This document shows positions 1 to 8,324 of a stretch of DNA of 64,000 bases, in pieces (position 1 is the first letter of the stretch; each line of letters starts with the position of its first letter). The stretch spans positions 124,001-188,000 of the forward strand of contig CAWAKK010000009.1 of the NCBI GenBank assembly GCA_963782605.1, in the 5' to 3' direction. The notes under the pieces were generated by a model, which saw nothing but the letters and a program-made list of their open reading frames with translations, made no database searches and was not told where the DNA came from. The DNA is from JBDTSW01 sp963782605. GTDB lineage: Bacteria > Actinomycetota > Thermoleophilia > Solirubrobacterales > 70-9. Position numbers and translations under genes: made by a program.

Positions 1-128
1 GAGAAAGTGGATCATCCGCGAGGGCCGCAGCGGGATCTCGCTGAGCGGCTCGGGGGCGCCGATCGCGAGGGGATCTCCAAATGAACGCGGGTTTCTCAAG
101 GCTGGCTCCTGGGATAGGGTGCGCGGCG

Positions 129-185
129 ATGGAGGGGCGAGAGCTTAGGCCGCTCGGAGTCGGGGAGATCCTCGAGCGGCAGTGA
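129..185 (+). pseudogene. Possible remnant of a membrane-protein gene start (18 codons)
   Basis: A short frame begins MEGRELRPLGVGEILERQ and stops with the TGA that overlaps the GTG of the next gene. The stretch LRPLGVGEIL resembles the N-terminus of a common actinobacterial integral membrane family, in which a long membrane protein would follow; here it stops after 18 codons. It could be a deletion remnant or a chance leader peptide. Bases 1-128 show short open frames without a recognisable product and no start within the window. Confidence 0.25.
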
Positions 186-640
186 ACGGCTTGAGTTTCG
201 AGGTGCGCGCAGCGCGGCCGGGGGAGGAGGAGCGGCTGCTCGCGGGCTACCAATGGCTGTTCGCGCCTCCGGGCCATCAACCGCCGCAGTGGGAGCCGAA
301 GCGAGCGATCGTCGCGCTTCGGTCGGCGATCGACGAAAACGACGCGGTCTTCCTGATCGCAGAGGACGGAGATCGCCTCGTCGGCATCTGCAGCGTCTAC
401 TTCGACATGCACTCGGTGCGCTACGGCCACCGCGCCTGGGTCGAGGACCTCGCGGTGGACCCCAAGCGCCGCTCCGAAGGGATCGGCAAGGCGCTCCTCG
501 ACGCGGCCAAGGGCTGGGCGCGCGAGCGCGGGGCAACCCATCTCGAGCTGGACTCAGCCGAGACCCGCCACGACGCGCATCGTTTCTACGAGCGCGAACG
601 CCCGAGCTGGACCTCGCGCCAATTCTCCTGGGAGCTCTAG
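182..640 (+). CDS. GNAT family N-acetyltransferase
   Basis: A 152-residue protein with the single-domain GNAT fold. The acetyl-CoA binding motif A is visible at about residues 88-115 as a strand (VEDLAVDP) followed by the pyrophosphate loop RRSEGIGKAL and a helix; the C-terminal strand LELDSAETRHDAHRFYER is the usual motif B region. It would transfer an acetyl group to an amine, but the acceptor cannot be read from sequence. GTG start, overlapping the stop of a tiny upstream frame. It precedes the acyl-CoA dehydrogenase by 82 bases on the same strand, so co-transcription is possible but not shown. Confidence 0.85.
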   Translation: MNGLSFEVRAARPGEEERLLAGYQWLFAPPGHQPPQWEPKRAIVALRSAIDENDAVFLIAEDGDRLVGICSVYFDMHSVRYGHRAWVEDLAVDPKRRSEGIGKALLDAAKGWARERGATHLELDSAETRHDAHRFYERERPSWTSRQFSWEL

Positions 641-722
641 CTCGCTTGCGATGGGATGGGGTGCCCGGCTTGCCAGGGCGGCAATTATCCTTGAGCGTCC
701 GCGACACCGGACACGAGGAGCC

Positions 723-1931
723 ATGGCAGTAGCGACCGCCGATCAGGAGAAGACCGACGAGCAGCAGGCGATCACCGAGATGGTGCGCCAGTTCGTCGAC
801 AACGAGATCCTTCCGGTCGCGGAGGAGTTCGACCACGAGGACAAGTTTCCCGAGGCGATCGTCGAGCAGATGAAGGAGCTCGGGCTCTTCGGGGTGACGA
901 TCCCCGAGGAGTACGGCGGCATGGGCCTCGACTTGACGACCTACGCGATGATCGTCGAGGAGCTCTCGCGCGGTTGGATCTCGATCTCCGGCGTGATCAA
1001 CACCCACTTCATCGGCTCCTACCTGCTGCTGAAGTTCGGGACGGACGAACAGCGCGAGACGTTCCTGCCGAAGATGGTGACGGGGGAGATTCGTGCAGCC
1101 TTCTCGCTCTCGGAACCCGAGGTGGGTTCCGATGTCCAGGGCATCAAATCCACGGCCAAGCGCGCCGACGACGGCGCCTGGGAGCTGAATGGCCAGAAGA
1201 TGTGGGTCACCAACGGGCTCGGCTCCGGGCTCGTGTTCGTGCTCATGAAGTCGGACACCAAGGCCGACCCGCCGTACAAGGGGATGACCTGCTTCATCAC
1301 CGAGAAGGAGCCGTGGGCGGACAAGAACACGGGTGAGTTCGAGGGCCTCGAGATCCCGCCGAAGATCAAGAAGATGGGCTACAAGGGCGTCGAGTCCACC
1401 GAGCTCGTCTACAACGGCTACCGCTGCCCGCCCGAGCGCGTCCTCGGCGGCGAGGATGGCGTCGGCCAGGGCTTCAGGCAGATGATGGACGCGCTCGAGG
1501 TGGGCCGCGTGAACGTGGCCGCTCGCGGCGTCGGGGTCGCGCAGCGCGCGCTTGAGCTGGCGCTGCGCTACTCGCAGGAGCGAAAGACGTTCGGGAAGCC
1601 GATCGCCCAGCACCAGGCGATCCAGTTCAAGCTCGCCGAGATGGCGACGAAGGTGGAGGCAGCTCGCCTGCTCACGATGAAGGCGGCCCGCATGAAGGAC
1701 GCGGGCGAGCGTTCCGACCTCGAGGCCGGCATGGCCAAGCTCTTTGCCGCCGAGACCGCCAAGGAGGTGGTCGAGGAGTGCTTCCGAATCCACGGCGGCT
1801 ACGGCTACTCGAAGGAGTACGAGGTCGAGCGCCTTTACCGTGACGCCCCCCTCCTCATCATCGGCGAGGGCACGTCCGAGATCCAGAAGATGGTGATCGG
1901 GAAGAAGCTCCTCGAGAGGAACAGAATATGA
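723..1931 (+). CDS. Acyl-CoA dehydrogenase (candidate methylsuccinyl-CoA dehydrogenase)
   Basis: A 402-residue flavoenzyme of normal family length. Visible signatures are the FAD/substrate loop FSLSEPEVGSDVQGI near residues 130-145, WVTNG, and the C-terminal EGTSEIQ with the catalytic-base glutamate at about 382. The ATG at 723 is preferred over an upstream ATG at 651 because a GAGGAG ribosome site lies just before it. The stop overlaps the next gene (ATGA), which in turn overlaps a MaoC hydratase, so the three are translationally coupled. With Ccr and MeaA within 12 kb, oxidation of methylsuccinyl-CoA to mesaconyl-CoA is a reasonable inferred role; a general short/branched-chain acyl-CoA dehydrogenase is the alternative. 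Confidence 0.85.
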   Translation: MAVATADQEKTDEQQAITEMVRQFVDNEILPVAEEFDHEDKFPEAIVEQMKELGLFGVTIPEEYGGMGLDLTTYAMIVEELSRGWISISGVINTHFIGSYLLLKFGTDEQRETFLPKMVTGEIRAAFSLSEPEVGSDVQGIKSTAKRADDGAWELNGQKMWVTNGLGSGLVFVLMKSDTKADPPYKGMTCFITEKEPWADKNTGEFEGLEIPPKIKKMGYKGVESTELVYNGYRCPPERVLGGEDGVGQGFRQMMDALEVGRVNVAARGVGVAQRALELALRYSQERKTFGKPIAQHQAIQFKLAEMATKVEAARLLTMKAARMKDAGERSDLEAGMAKLFAAETAKEVVEECFRIHGGYGYSKEYEVERLYRDAPLLIIGEGTSEIQKMVIGKKLLERNRI

Positions 1932-2290
1932 GCACGACTGAGCTGATCGAGCAGGCCGTCGCGGGCCTACAGCGCGAGGTTCCCTCGCTCGCGAAGCTGA
2001 AGCTCGTGATCGGCTTGGAGCTGCGGGGGCGTGGGGACGTACAGCACTTCCGCGTCGAGGTTCCCGGGCCGAAGATCACCAAGAGCTTTGGAGAGGACGA
2101 GCGGCTCGAGGTGGCGATCCCGCGCTCGCACTTCAACGAGCTCGCCATCGACGGTAAGGCGAAGCACTGGCGCGAGGCCTACGAGCACGGGCACATCAAG
2201 GTGGAGGGCGACCCGAACGTGCAGAAGCTGATCGGCAAGCTCGTCGTGCAGGCGGAGGAACGGGCGCAGCTGCGGAGAGCCCGCGCGTGA
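1928..2290 (+). CDS. Conserved small protein between dehydrogenase and MaoC hydratase
   Basis: A 120-residue soluble protein whose ATG overlaps the preceding stop and whose stop overlaps the following GTG. The body (about residues 25-100) is an alternating strand/helix domain with an RVEVPGPKITKSFG stretch and a basic C-terminus; it loosely recalls an SCP2-like lipid-binding domain, but no diagnostic residue confirms that. Tight coupling on both sides suggests it works with the acyl-CoA enzymes, perhaps as a substrate carrier or accessory subunit. Function otherwise unknown. Confidence 0.7.
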   Translation: MSTTELIEQAVAGLQREVPSLAKLKLVIGLELRGRGDVQHFRVEVPGPKITKSFGEDERLEVAIPRSHFNELAIDGKAKHWREAYEHGHIKVEGDPNVQKLIGKLVVQAEERAQLRRARA

Positions 2291-2832
2291 GCGACTCCGA
2301 CGAGGCGCTCGTCACCGACCAGGCCGGCCGCGAGGCGACCGGCGCTCGCCAGTACGGGCGCTACCTCGAGGAGTTCGAGGTTGGCGCCACCTACAAGCAT
2401 TGGCCGGCCAAGACCGTGACCGAGGCGGACGATCACATGTTCTGCCTGATCACGATGAACCATCACCCCCTTCACATCAACGATCACTACGCGGCACAGT
2501 CGCAGCAGGGCCGCAACGTGGTCGTGGGACCGCTCGTTTACTCGCTGGCCGTGGGGATGACGGTGGGCGACGTGTCCGGAAAGGCGATCGCGAACCTGGC
2601 GACGGAAGAGCTGAGCCATCCCAACCCGGTCTTTCATGGCGACACGCTCTTCTGCGAGTCCGAGGTGCTCGAGGTGCGGCCGTCGAAGTCGAAGCCCGAC
2701 CGGGGCATCGTGAGGGTGCAAACGCGCGTCCATAAGCAGACGGGCGAGCTCGTTGCGGAGTTCAAGCGCGCCGTGCTGGTCCCGCGCAAGCCGAACGGCG
2801 AGACGCCAAGCGCCGAGGCCGACGTCGACTAA
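2287..2832 (+). CDS. MaoC family hydratase (candidate mesaconyl-CoA hydratase)
   Basis: A 181-residue hot-dog-fold hydratase. The family pattern is clear: a YLEEFEVGATYKH strand near the start, VTEADDHMFCLITMN, and the N/H motif HHPLHINDHYA at about 55-70 that supplies catalytic residues, then GPLVYSLAVGM. The sequence style, hydrating small dicarboxylic enoyl-CoA thioesters, is like mesaconyl-/itaconyl-CoA hydratases. GTG start overlapping the upstream stop. The gene is last in a three-gene operon headed by an acyl-CoA dehydrogenase, and a strong hairpin follows it. The mesaconyl-CoA assignment rests on the nearby ccr and meaA rather than on a unique residue. Confidence 0.82.
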   Translation: MSDSDEALVTDQAGREATGARQYGRYLEEFEVGATYKHWPAKTVTEADDHMFCLITMNHHPLHINDHYAAQSQQGRNVVVGPLVYSLAVGMTVGDVSGKAIANLATEELSHPNPVFHGDTLFCESEVLEVRPSKSKPDRGIVRVQTRVHKQTGELVAEFKRAVLVPRKPNGETPSAEADVD

Positions 2833-2836
2833 CCAT

Positions 2837-2859
2837 CCGCTCCGTCCTTGACGGAGCGG
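2837..2859 (+). terminator. Hairpin after the MaoC gene
   Basis: A perfect 10-bp stem (CCGCTCCGTC, three-base loop, GACGGAGCGG) begins four bases after the hydratase stop. No T-run follows, so it may be a Rho-type or structural terminator rather than a classic intrinsic one. Confidence 0.6.
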
Positions 2860-2917
2860 CCGTTGAGGGTTAAATTCGGTGCAGGTGGGCACTGTCCCAC
2901 TAGGCAAGGGAGGTCCC

Positions 2918-4066
2918 ATGGATGGAGAGCAGGAAACGCGCGAACGTGAGCCGCTCGCCGGAATGGTTGGCGGCCTTGTGGACGCACACGACGCGGTGTC
3001 CGTCAAGGACCGCAGCGGGCGCTACCTCATGGTCAATGAGCATGCGGCACTGATCGCGGGGCGGCAACCGGGGGAGATGACCGGGCTGACGGACACCGAG
3101 ATCTTCGGCGAGCCCGGAGCCGCCGTGCTCGAGAACGACCTGGTCCTCATGGAGCGCAACGAGGCCGAGGCGGTCGAGGAGCCCGTGGTGCTCGACGGCG
3201 AGATGCGCACTCTGCTGACGACACGGACGCCATTGCGAGACGCGTCCGGCGAGGTGATCGGGCTCGTGACGGTCTCGAGCGACGTCGCCGAGCTCAGGCG
3301 CCACGAACAGGAGCTGCGCGAGCGCGAAGCGCTCTTGGTCGAAATTCAGGCGATCGCTCGCGTCGCGAGCTGGGAGTGGGATTGCGGCGAGGACGCGGTC
3401 ACATGGTCGCCCGAGTTCTACGAGATGGTCGGCGTGCGACCCGGTGCGATCAAGCCGAAGCTGTCCGGATTCCTGGAGCTCATTCACCCGGACGATCGGC
3501 CCGCCGCCCAGCGGGCGGTCGAACGCGCGCTCGCGGGAACCGACCGCTACGAGGCGGCGCATCGCTTGGTGCGCCCCGACGGGGCGGAGCGAATGCTCCT
3601 GTGCCGAGGACGAGTCATCCGTGACACGGACGGAACGGCCTTGCGCGTGGTCGGGGCGTCGCTTGATTTGACCAACTACATGTGGATCGCGAACGAGCTG
3701 CGCTCAAGCCACGACCGGCTCGTGGAGGCCGAGCGCGTCGCGCGGTCAGGCAGCTTCGAGTGGGACATCGCCTCGGACCGCGTGCGCTGGTCGGAGGGCA
3801 TGTACAAGGTCTTCGGGCTACGCCACGAGGAGTTCTCGGGGACGTCCGAGGGCTACTACCAGCTCGTCCACCCGGACGACCGCGCGAGCCAGCGAGAGGG
3901 TGTCGCCGAACTCCTCGAAAGCGGAGAGCGTCGGGCCGCCATCTACCGGATACGCCGCGCCGACGGCGCCGTGCGAACGATCCGCTCTGATGCGCACCTG
4001 GAGCGAACCCCCTCCGGGATGCCGCGGCGCCTGATCGGCGTCCTGCGGGACGTCACTGACGAGTAG
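2918..4066 (+). CDS. Tandem PAS-domain protein without output domain
   Basis: A 382-residue soluble protein built from three successive PAS/PAC units: about residues 18-125, 145-255 and 270-382. The second and third have PAS_3-type features (WEWDCGEDAVTWSPEFYEM, FEWDIASDRVRWSEGMYKV, HPDDR turns, and a closing GxSxDxT or GVLRDVTDE PAC motif). A helical linker (RRHEQELREREALL) joins the first and second. No membrane segment, histidine kinase, GGDEF or HTH follows; the protein ends right after the last PAC. ATG chosen because AAGGGAGGT lies four bases upstream. It may be a stand-alone sensor partnering another protein, or a truncated kinase. Confidence 0.8.
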   Translation: MDGEQETREREPLAGMVGGLVDAHDAVSVKDRSGRYLMVNEHAALIAGRQPGEMTGLTDTEIFGEPGAAVLENDLVLMERNEAEAVEEPVVLDGEMRTLLTTRTPLRDASGEVIGLVTVSSDVAELRRHEQELREREALLVEIQAIARVASWEWDCGEDAVTWSPEFYEMVGVRPGAIKPKLSGFLELIHPDDRPAAQRAVERALAGTDRYEAAHRLVRPDGAERMLLCRGRVIRDTDGTALRVVGASLDLTNYMWIANELRSSHDRLVEAERVARSGSFEWDIASDRVRWSEGMYKVFGLRHEEFSGTSEGYYQLVHPDDRASQREGVAELLESGERRAAIYRIRRADGAVRTIRSDAHLERTPSGMPRRLIGVLRDVTDE

Positions 4067-4075
4067 TAGCGCTCG

Positions 4076-4645
4076 TCAGTGGGCTTCGTCCGCCGCGTGG
4101 GCCGGCGGGCGGGATTCCTCCGCGAGCGAGGTGAGCTCGAGCACGCCGCGCGAGGCGACCTCGAGGACCTCGGTCGCCTCCATGGAGTCACGGGCGTAGA
4201 GCTCGACCAAGAGGTGGATCACGATCCGCTCCGCCTCGTGCTTGTGGAAGCGCACGTGGGTGAAGAACTCGCGCGTTCCCTGTTCACCGAACGCCGCGTA
4301 TGTGAGCGCGTCGGCTGCCTCTGGTCCCGAGCAAGTCTCAACCGTGTCCTGATCGACGTTCACGGTGCAGGACGCAACCCACGGGGTCCCGGCCACCATG
4401 CGCTCCCAGCGATCCTCGATCGGGACGACGCGGCCATCGTCGATTGTCAGGTGAGGCTGATCGTGCATGCAGTCCATGCACTGGACGACGGCCTCCTGGA
4501 TCTCTTCCAAGCGGTCGGCCGCCTCGCCCGAGTCCGGGTCGAGCTTGAGGATCGCGTCGTAGTGAACCTGCGCCTCGAGGCGCTGGGACCAGCAGCGGTA
4601 GCAGCGAAGCCATGCAGCGCGATCGCCGTTGAGCGACTCGGTCAC
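4076..4645 (-). CDS. Hypothetical protein with paired CxxC motifs
   Basis: A 189-residue soluble protein with no family I recognise. Two cysteine pairs are visible, CYRCW at about 15-19 and CMDCMH at about 57-62, spaced as in a four-cysteine zinc-ribbon or zinc-knuckle, followed by an acidic, alpha/beta C-terminal half including HVRFHKHEAERIVIHLL. The gene converges on the PAS gene with only nine bases between stops. The metal-binding idea is inference from the cysteine spacing. Confidence 0.65.
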   Translation of the reverse strand: MTESLNGDRAAWLRCYRCWSQRLEAQVHYDAILKLDPDSGEAADRLEEIQEAVVQCMDCMHDQPHLTIDDGRVVPIEDRWERMVAGTPWVASCTVNVDQDTVETCSGPEAADALTYAAFGEQGTREFFTHVRFHKHEAERIVIHLLVELYARDSMEATEVLEVASRGVLELTSLAEESRPPAHAADEAH

Positions 4646-4692
4646 GGGGACTAGCGTAGCTCGCCGCCTGCCAAGACCTGCCGAGCCGACGC

Positions 4693-5178
4693 TCAGGCCG
4701 GTGAGGCGCTCTCGACCCCGTTGCGCTCGGCGACCAGGTCGACGATCTCGGTCATGATCTGGCTCAGGTCGTAGTCCTTCGGCGTGAAGATGCCTGCGAC
4801 GCCGTCCTCGCGCAGCTTCTCGGCGTCGGCCCTGGGGATGATGCCCCCGACGACCACCGGGACGTCGGCTCCGTACTCGCGCAGCAGGCGAACCGTCTCG
4901 GGCACGAGCTCTCGGTGGGAGCCCGAGAGGATCGAGAGGCCGACGACGTCGACGTCCTCCTGCACGGCCGACGTCGCGATCTGCTCAGGGGTGAGGCGGA
5001 TGCCCTGATAGATGACCTCCATGCCGACGTCGCGAGCGCGAACGGCGATCTGCTCGGCGCCGTTGGAGTGGCCGTCCAAGCCGGGCTTGCCGACGAGGAT
5101 TCGCAGCCTGTGCCCGATCCGTTCGGAAAGGGCGTCGACACGCTGACGGGTGACGGCGAGGGCGTCACCGTCGGCCTT
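4693..5178 (-). CDS. meaA: Cobalamin-binding domain of MeaA, out of frame with the mutase
   Basis: This frame encodes a B12-binding domain: VGKPGLDGHSNGAEQ carries the DxHxxG cobalamin histidine loop, followed by GLSILSGSH and VVVGGIIP, the nucleotide-loop motifs. In Streptomyces MeaA this domain is fused to the mutase domain through a short linker. Here the frame contains no ATG, GTG or TTG before the TTG at 5077-5079, which lies inside the B12 motif and would remove the first strand. Dropping one C from the CCC run at 5179-5181 (reverse strand) joins it to the mutase as TGSPA-KADGDALAV, matching the expected linker. I therefore read it as the C-terminus of one roughly 670-residue protein interrupted by a +1 indel. 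Confidence 0.85.
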   Translation of the reverse strand, partial: KADGDALAVTRQRVDALSERIGHRLRILVGKPGLDGHSNGAEQIAVRARDVGMEVIYQGIRLTPEQIATSAVQEDVDVVGLSILSGSHRELVPETVRLLREYGADVPVVVGGIIPRADAEKLREDGVAGIFTPKDYDLSQIMTEIVDLVAERNGVESASPA

Positions 5179-6694
5179 GGGCAGGCGAGCCCGTGACGCC
5201 GGTGGGCGCCCGGTAGTCGCCGAAGACCTCGCGCAGGGTGTGGGCCCACTCGCCGGTGGTCACGCCGGCCTTCGCGGCCTCGATCGTCGCGGGCATGACG
5301 TTCGTGTCCGCGTCGGCCGCGGCCTCGGCCAAGCTCGCGAGCGCCGCCTGGGCAGCGTTTGAATCGCGCTCGGCCTTCCACTCCTCGAGCGCGTCGATGC
5401 GCTCGCGCTCGACCTCGGGGTCGGGAGTCAGGATCCCGCCGTCCGCCCCCGCGGTGAGTGGGGAGTCCTCCGTCTCCGTGAAGCGGTTCTGCCCGACGAC
5501 GGTCATCTCGCCGGCCTCGATCCGATGCACGCGCTCGCGGTGGGACTCGACCAGGCGCGCCTTCATGTAGGGAACGGCCTCGACGGCGCCCCCCTGATCG
5601 GCCACGGCCTTCATCTCCTCGCCGGCTCCGGAGACCAACTCAGCGACGAGTCCCTCCATCACCTTCGAACCCTCAAAGATGTCCGGATAGCAGAGGAGGT
5701 CGGTCTCGAACGCGAGCACCTGCTGGATGCGGAGGCTCCACTGCTGGTCCCACGGCCGCGGTAACCCCAGCGCCTCGTTCCAGGCGGGAAGCTGGATCGC
5801 GCGCGCCCGGGCGTTGCGGCCCATCGTCACCGCCAGCGCCTCGAGGACGATGCGCTGGACGTTGTTCTCGGGTTGGGCCTCGGTGAGGCCCAGTGAGTTC
5901 ACCTGGACGCCGTAGCGCAAGCGCAGATACTTCTCGTCGCTGACGCCGTAGCGGTCGCGGCCGATGCCCTCCCATAGCGCGGCCATCGCGCGCAGCTTGG
6001 CGTGCTCCTCCACGAAGCGAACGCCGGCGTTCACGAAGAACGAGATTCGCCCGAAGACCTTTGGGAAGTCCGCGGCGGCCACCTGGCCCCGGGCCTTGAC
6101 TTCATCGAGGACCGCGATCGCGGTCGAGAGGGCATACGCGATCTCCTGGACGGGCGTTGCACCGGCCTCCTGGAGGTGATACGAGCAGATGTTGGTGGGA
6201 TTCCAGCTCGGCATCTCGTTGACGCTGAAGGCCACGGTGTCTGCGATCAGGCGCATGGACGGGCCCGGGGGGAATGCGTACGTGCCGCGCGAGAGGTACT
6301 CCTTGATGATGTCGTTCTGGGTCGTCCCCTTGAGCGCGGACGCGTCGATCCCGTTCTCGGATGCAACCGTGGCATAGAGCGCCAGAAGCCACGCGGCGGT
6401 GGCGTTGATCGTCATCGACGTGTTCATCTCGTCGAGCGGGATGCCGTCCAGGAGGGCGTGCATGTCGCCCTTGTGGACGATCGAGACACCGACCTTGCCG
6501 ACCTCTCCTCGCGCCAGCACGTGATCGGGGTCGTATCCGGTCTGTGTGGGCAGATCGAACGCCACCGAGAGGCCGGTCTGACCCTTCTCGAGGTTGCGCC
6601 TGTAGAGCTCGTTTGAGCGCCGGGCGTCCGAATGGCCCGCGTACGTGCGCATCACCCAGGGCCGGTCCGGCTCGGGCAGACGGTGCTCCGGCAT
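5165..6694 (-). CDS. meaA: MeaA-type ethylmalonyl-CoA mutase, catalytic domain
   Basis: A 509-residue mutase (beta/alpha-barrel) chain that begins RPWVMRTYAGHSDARRSNEL and continues with FDLPTQTGYDPDH, MNTSMTINATA, GTTQNDIIKEYLSRGTY, NICSYHLQEAGA and QPENNVQRI, all hallmarks of MeaA/Icm-like adenosylcobalamin mutases. It closely tracks actinobacterial MeaA, which rearranges ethylmalonyl-CoA to methylsuccinyl-CoA. The frame ends early at YRAPTGVTGSPAQGRR because of an apparent one-base insertion; the B12 domain continues in the next frame. Divergent from the MBL hydrolase with 22 bases between starts. A methylmalonyl-CoA mutase-like activity is the alternative. Confidence 0.9.
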   Translation of the reverse strand: MPEHRLPEPDRPWVMRTYAGHSDARRSNELYRRNLEKGQTGLSVAFDLPTQTGYDPDHVLARGEVGKVGVSIVHKGDMHALLDGIPLDEMNTSMTINATAAWLLALYATVASENGIDASALKGTTQNDIIKEYLSRGTYAFPPGPSMRLIADTVAFSVNEMPSWNPTNICSYHLQEAGATPVQEIAYALSTAIAVLDEVKARGQVAAADFPKVFGRISFFVNAGVRFVEEHAKLRAMAALWEGIGRDRYGVSDEKYLRLRYGVQVNSLGLTEAQPENNVQRIVLEALAVTMGRNARARAIQLPAWNEALGLPRPWDQQWSLRIQQVLAFETDLLCYPDIFEGSKVMEGLVAELVSGAGEEMKAVADQGGAVEAVPYMKARLVESHRERVHRIEAGEMTVVGQNRFTETEDSPLTAGADGGILTPDPEVERERIDALEEWKAERDSNAAQAALASLAEAAADADTNVMPATIEAAKAGVTTGEWAHTLREVFGDYRAPTGVTGSPAQGRR

Positions 6695-6716
6695 AGATTG
6701 ATTCTAGGCTTGGAAA

Positions 6717-7577
6717 GTGCCCGCAGCTCCCGTTCGCGAAATCGACGTCATGCACCTTGGTAACGATCGGGTCATCGCCGCCCACGAGGTCGACGGCGCC
6801 GTCGTCGATCCCGGCCCTGAGTCCTGCGTGGAGAGGTTGCTCGAGGGGATGGACGGGCGCGAGCCGCGCTGCCTGCTCCTCACCCACATCCACCTCGACC
6901 ACGCGGGTGCGAGCGGCGCCCTGGTGCGTCGCTTCCCGGGCCTGCGCGTCTACGTCCACGAGGTGGGCGCCCCGCATCTTGAGGATCCGGCCAAGCTTCT
7001 TAAGAGCGCGGGGCGCCTCTACGGTGATCGCATGGAGGAGCTCTGGGGGGAGGTGGTGCCGGTTCCGGAGGCGAATATCGCCACGTTGCGCGGTGGCGAG
7101 AGCATCGAGGGCTTCCGCGTCGAGTACACGCCCGGTCACGCCAGCCACCATGTCTCCTACCTCCACGAGGCGACCGGCGATGCCTTCGTGGGCGACGTCG
7201 CCGGGGTGCGCATCCCACCCTCCGGGGCAACGATGGCGCCGACCCCGCCCCCCGACATCGACCTCGAGGCTTGGGAGCGCTCGCTGGAGCTCGTGGCCGC
7301 CTGGCGCTCAGAGCGCCTTCGGCTGACCCACTTCGGCGCCGTGGACGACCCGCCTGCGCAGCTGGCCGCCCTCCGCGAGAGCCTGCTGCGATCTGCAGAG
7401 CGGGCGCGCGCAGAGGACTGCGAGCGGTTCGTCGCCGAAACCGAGCAGGAGATCGCGGCGGCGGGGGACGATGAGGTGGCGCTCAGATTCGTCCAGGCAG
7501 CGCCGCCGGATCAGCTCTGGATGGGGCTGAACCGTTACTGGCAGAAGGCCGCGGATAGCTCCGCGGCAAGCAGCTAG
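6717..7577 (+). CDS. MBL-fold metallo-hydrolase
   Basis: A 286-residue member of the metallo-beta-lactamase superfamily. The zinc motif THIHLDHAG is at about residues 55-63, with further ligands in TPGHASHH, FVGDVAG and the late RLTHFG. Residues from about 215 form a helical C-terminal extension (RERARAEDCERFVAETEQ). Such proteins hydrolyse thioesters, lactones or phosphodiesters; the substrate is not evident, though an acyl-CoA thioesterase-like role would suit the neighbours. GTG start; an ATG 33 bases later is an alternative. Confidence 0.85.
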   Translation: MPAAPVREIDVMHLGNDRVIAAHEVDGAVVDPGPESCVERLLEGMDGREPRCLLLTHIHLDHAGASGALVRRFPGLRVYVHEVGAPHLEDPAKLLKSAGRLYGDRMEELWGEVVPVPEANIATLRGGESIEGFRVEYTPGHASHHVSYLHEATGDAFVGDVAGVRIPPSGATMAPTPPPDIDLEAWERSLELVAAWRSERLRLTHFGAVDDPPAQLAALRESLLRSAERARAEDCERFVAETEQEIAAAGDDEVALRFVQAAPPDQLWMGLNRYWQKAADSSAASS

Positions 7578-7596
7578 GGGCTACCCTGAGGAGGCC

Positions 7597-8289
7597 ATGA
7601 GTTCTCGCAGGGGGCATCTCAGGCTGCGTTACGGCGCTGGAGCGCTAGTGCTCGCGCTGTGCGGGGCCCTGGCCGCATCCGCGTTCGGCTTCGTGGACGT
7701 CTACAAGAACCCCCTCAAGAAGACCAGCCAGTACAAGGAGCTCAAGAAGGCCGGTAAGGGCAGTCGCTGCTCGCGCGCCTTCTCGAAGCAGCGTGGCGTC
7801 ATGGAGATCACCGTCGAGGCGGCACCGAAAGTCTGCGGCTTCAAGCCTCCGGTCCAGGGCGACGAAGCGAAGCCGAACCATCGCTTCGACGCTGTCGGCA
7901 GGATCAAGAAGACGACCAACTCCAACATTCGCGATGACGCCTACCTCACGGCCTCGGTTCGAGTCGGCGGCGGCAAGCGCTTCGAGCTGCGCGTGTTCCC
8001 GAAGGGCAAGGAGTTCAGCCTCCGTCGCCAGCCCGGCGGAGGAAGCTTCCCGGTGAACGGCACCAATCCCGCGATTGGCGGAATCGGCCAGCAGAACGTC
8101 CTGCGGCTCACGGCCGAGGGCGACAACATCAAGGCCCACGTAAACGGCGCCCTGGTCGGCGACGTGACCGACGCCGGCGGCGACGTCATGGGCCGCACGC
8201 TGGAATTCGGGGTCGGGAGCGCGGCGAACTCCCAGAAGGACACCCATGGCAACTTCGATCGCATAAAGCTGTCGGTCCCCGACCCGTAG
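7597..8289 (+). CDS. Secreted beta-sandwich (LamG/DUF1080-like) protein
   Basis: A 230-residue protein with an N-terminal signal peptide (basic start, hydrophobic LVLALCGALAASAFG, cleavage near residue 32). The mature part is basic at first (NPLKKTSQYKELKKAGKGSRC) and then shows the strand pattern of a concanavalin-like lectin/glucanase fold, with AYLTASVRVGGGKRFELRVF and VLRLTAEGDNIKAHVNGALVGDV. Likely extracellular; ligand unknown. GAGGAGGCC lies just before the ATG. Twenty bases downstream of the MBL gene and possibly co-transcribed. Confidence 0.7.
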   Translation: MSSRRGHLRLRYGAGALVLALCGALAASAFGFVDVYKNPLKKTSQYKELKKAGKGSRCSRAFSKQRGVMEITVEAAPKVCGFKPPVQGDEAKPNHRFDAVGRIKKTTNSNIRDDAYLTASVRVGGGKRFELRVFPKGKEFSLRRQPGGGSFPVNGTNPAIGGIGQQNVLRLTAEGDNIKAHVNGALVGDVTDAGGDVMGRTLEFGVGSAANSQKDTHGNFDRIKLSVPDP

Positions 8290-8324
8290 CCCCAACTGCC
8301 TCCCTCACGTCGCATTCGCCCGTC

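Noticed and set aside
5160..5200. Programmed +1 frameshift in meaA like that of prfB
   Set aside because: The premature UGA-C is preceded by CGG rather than a slippery CUU, and there is no internal ribosome-like stimulator. A one-base insertion in the CCC run explains the data more simply.
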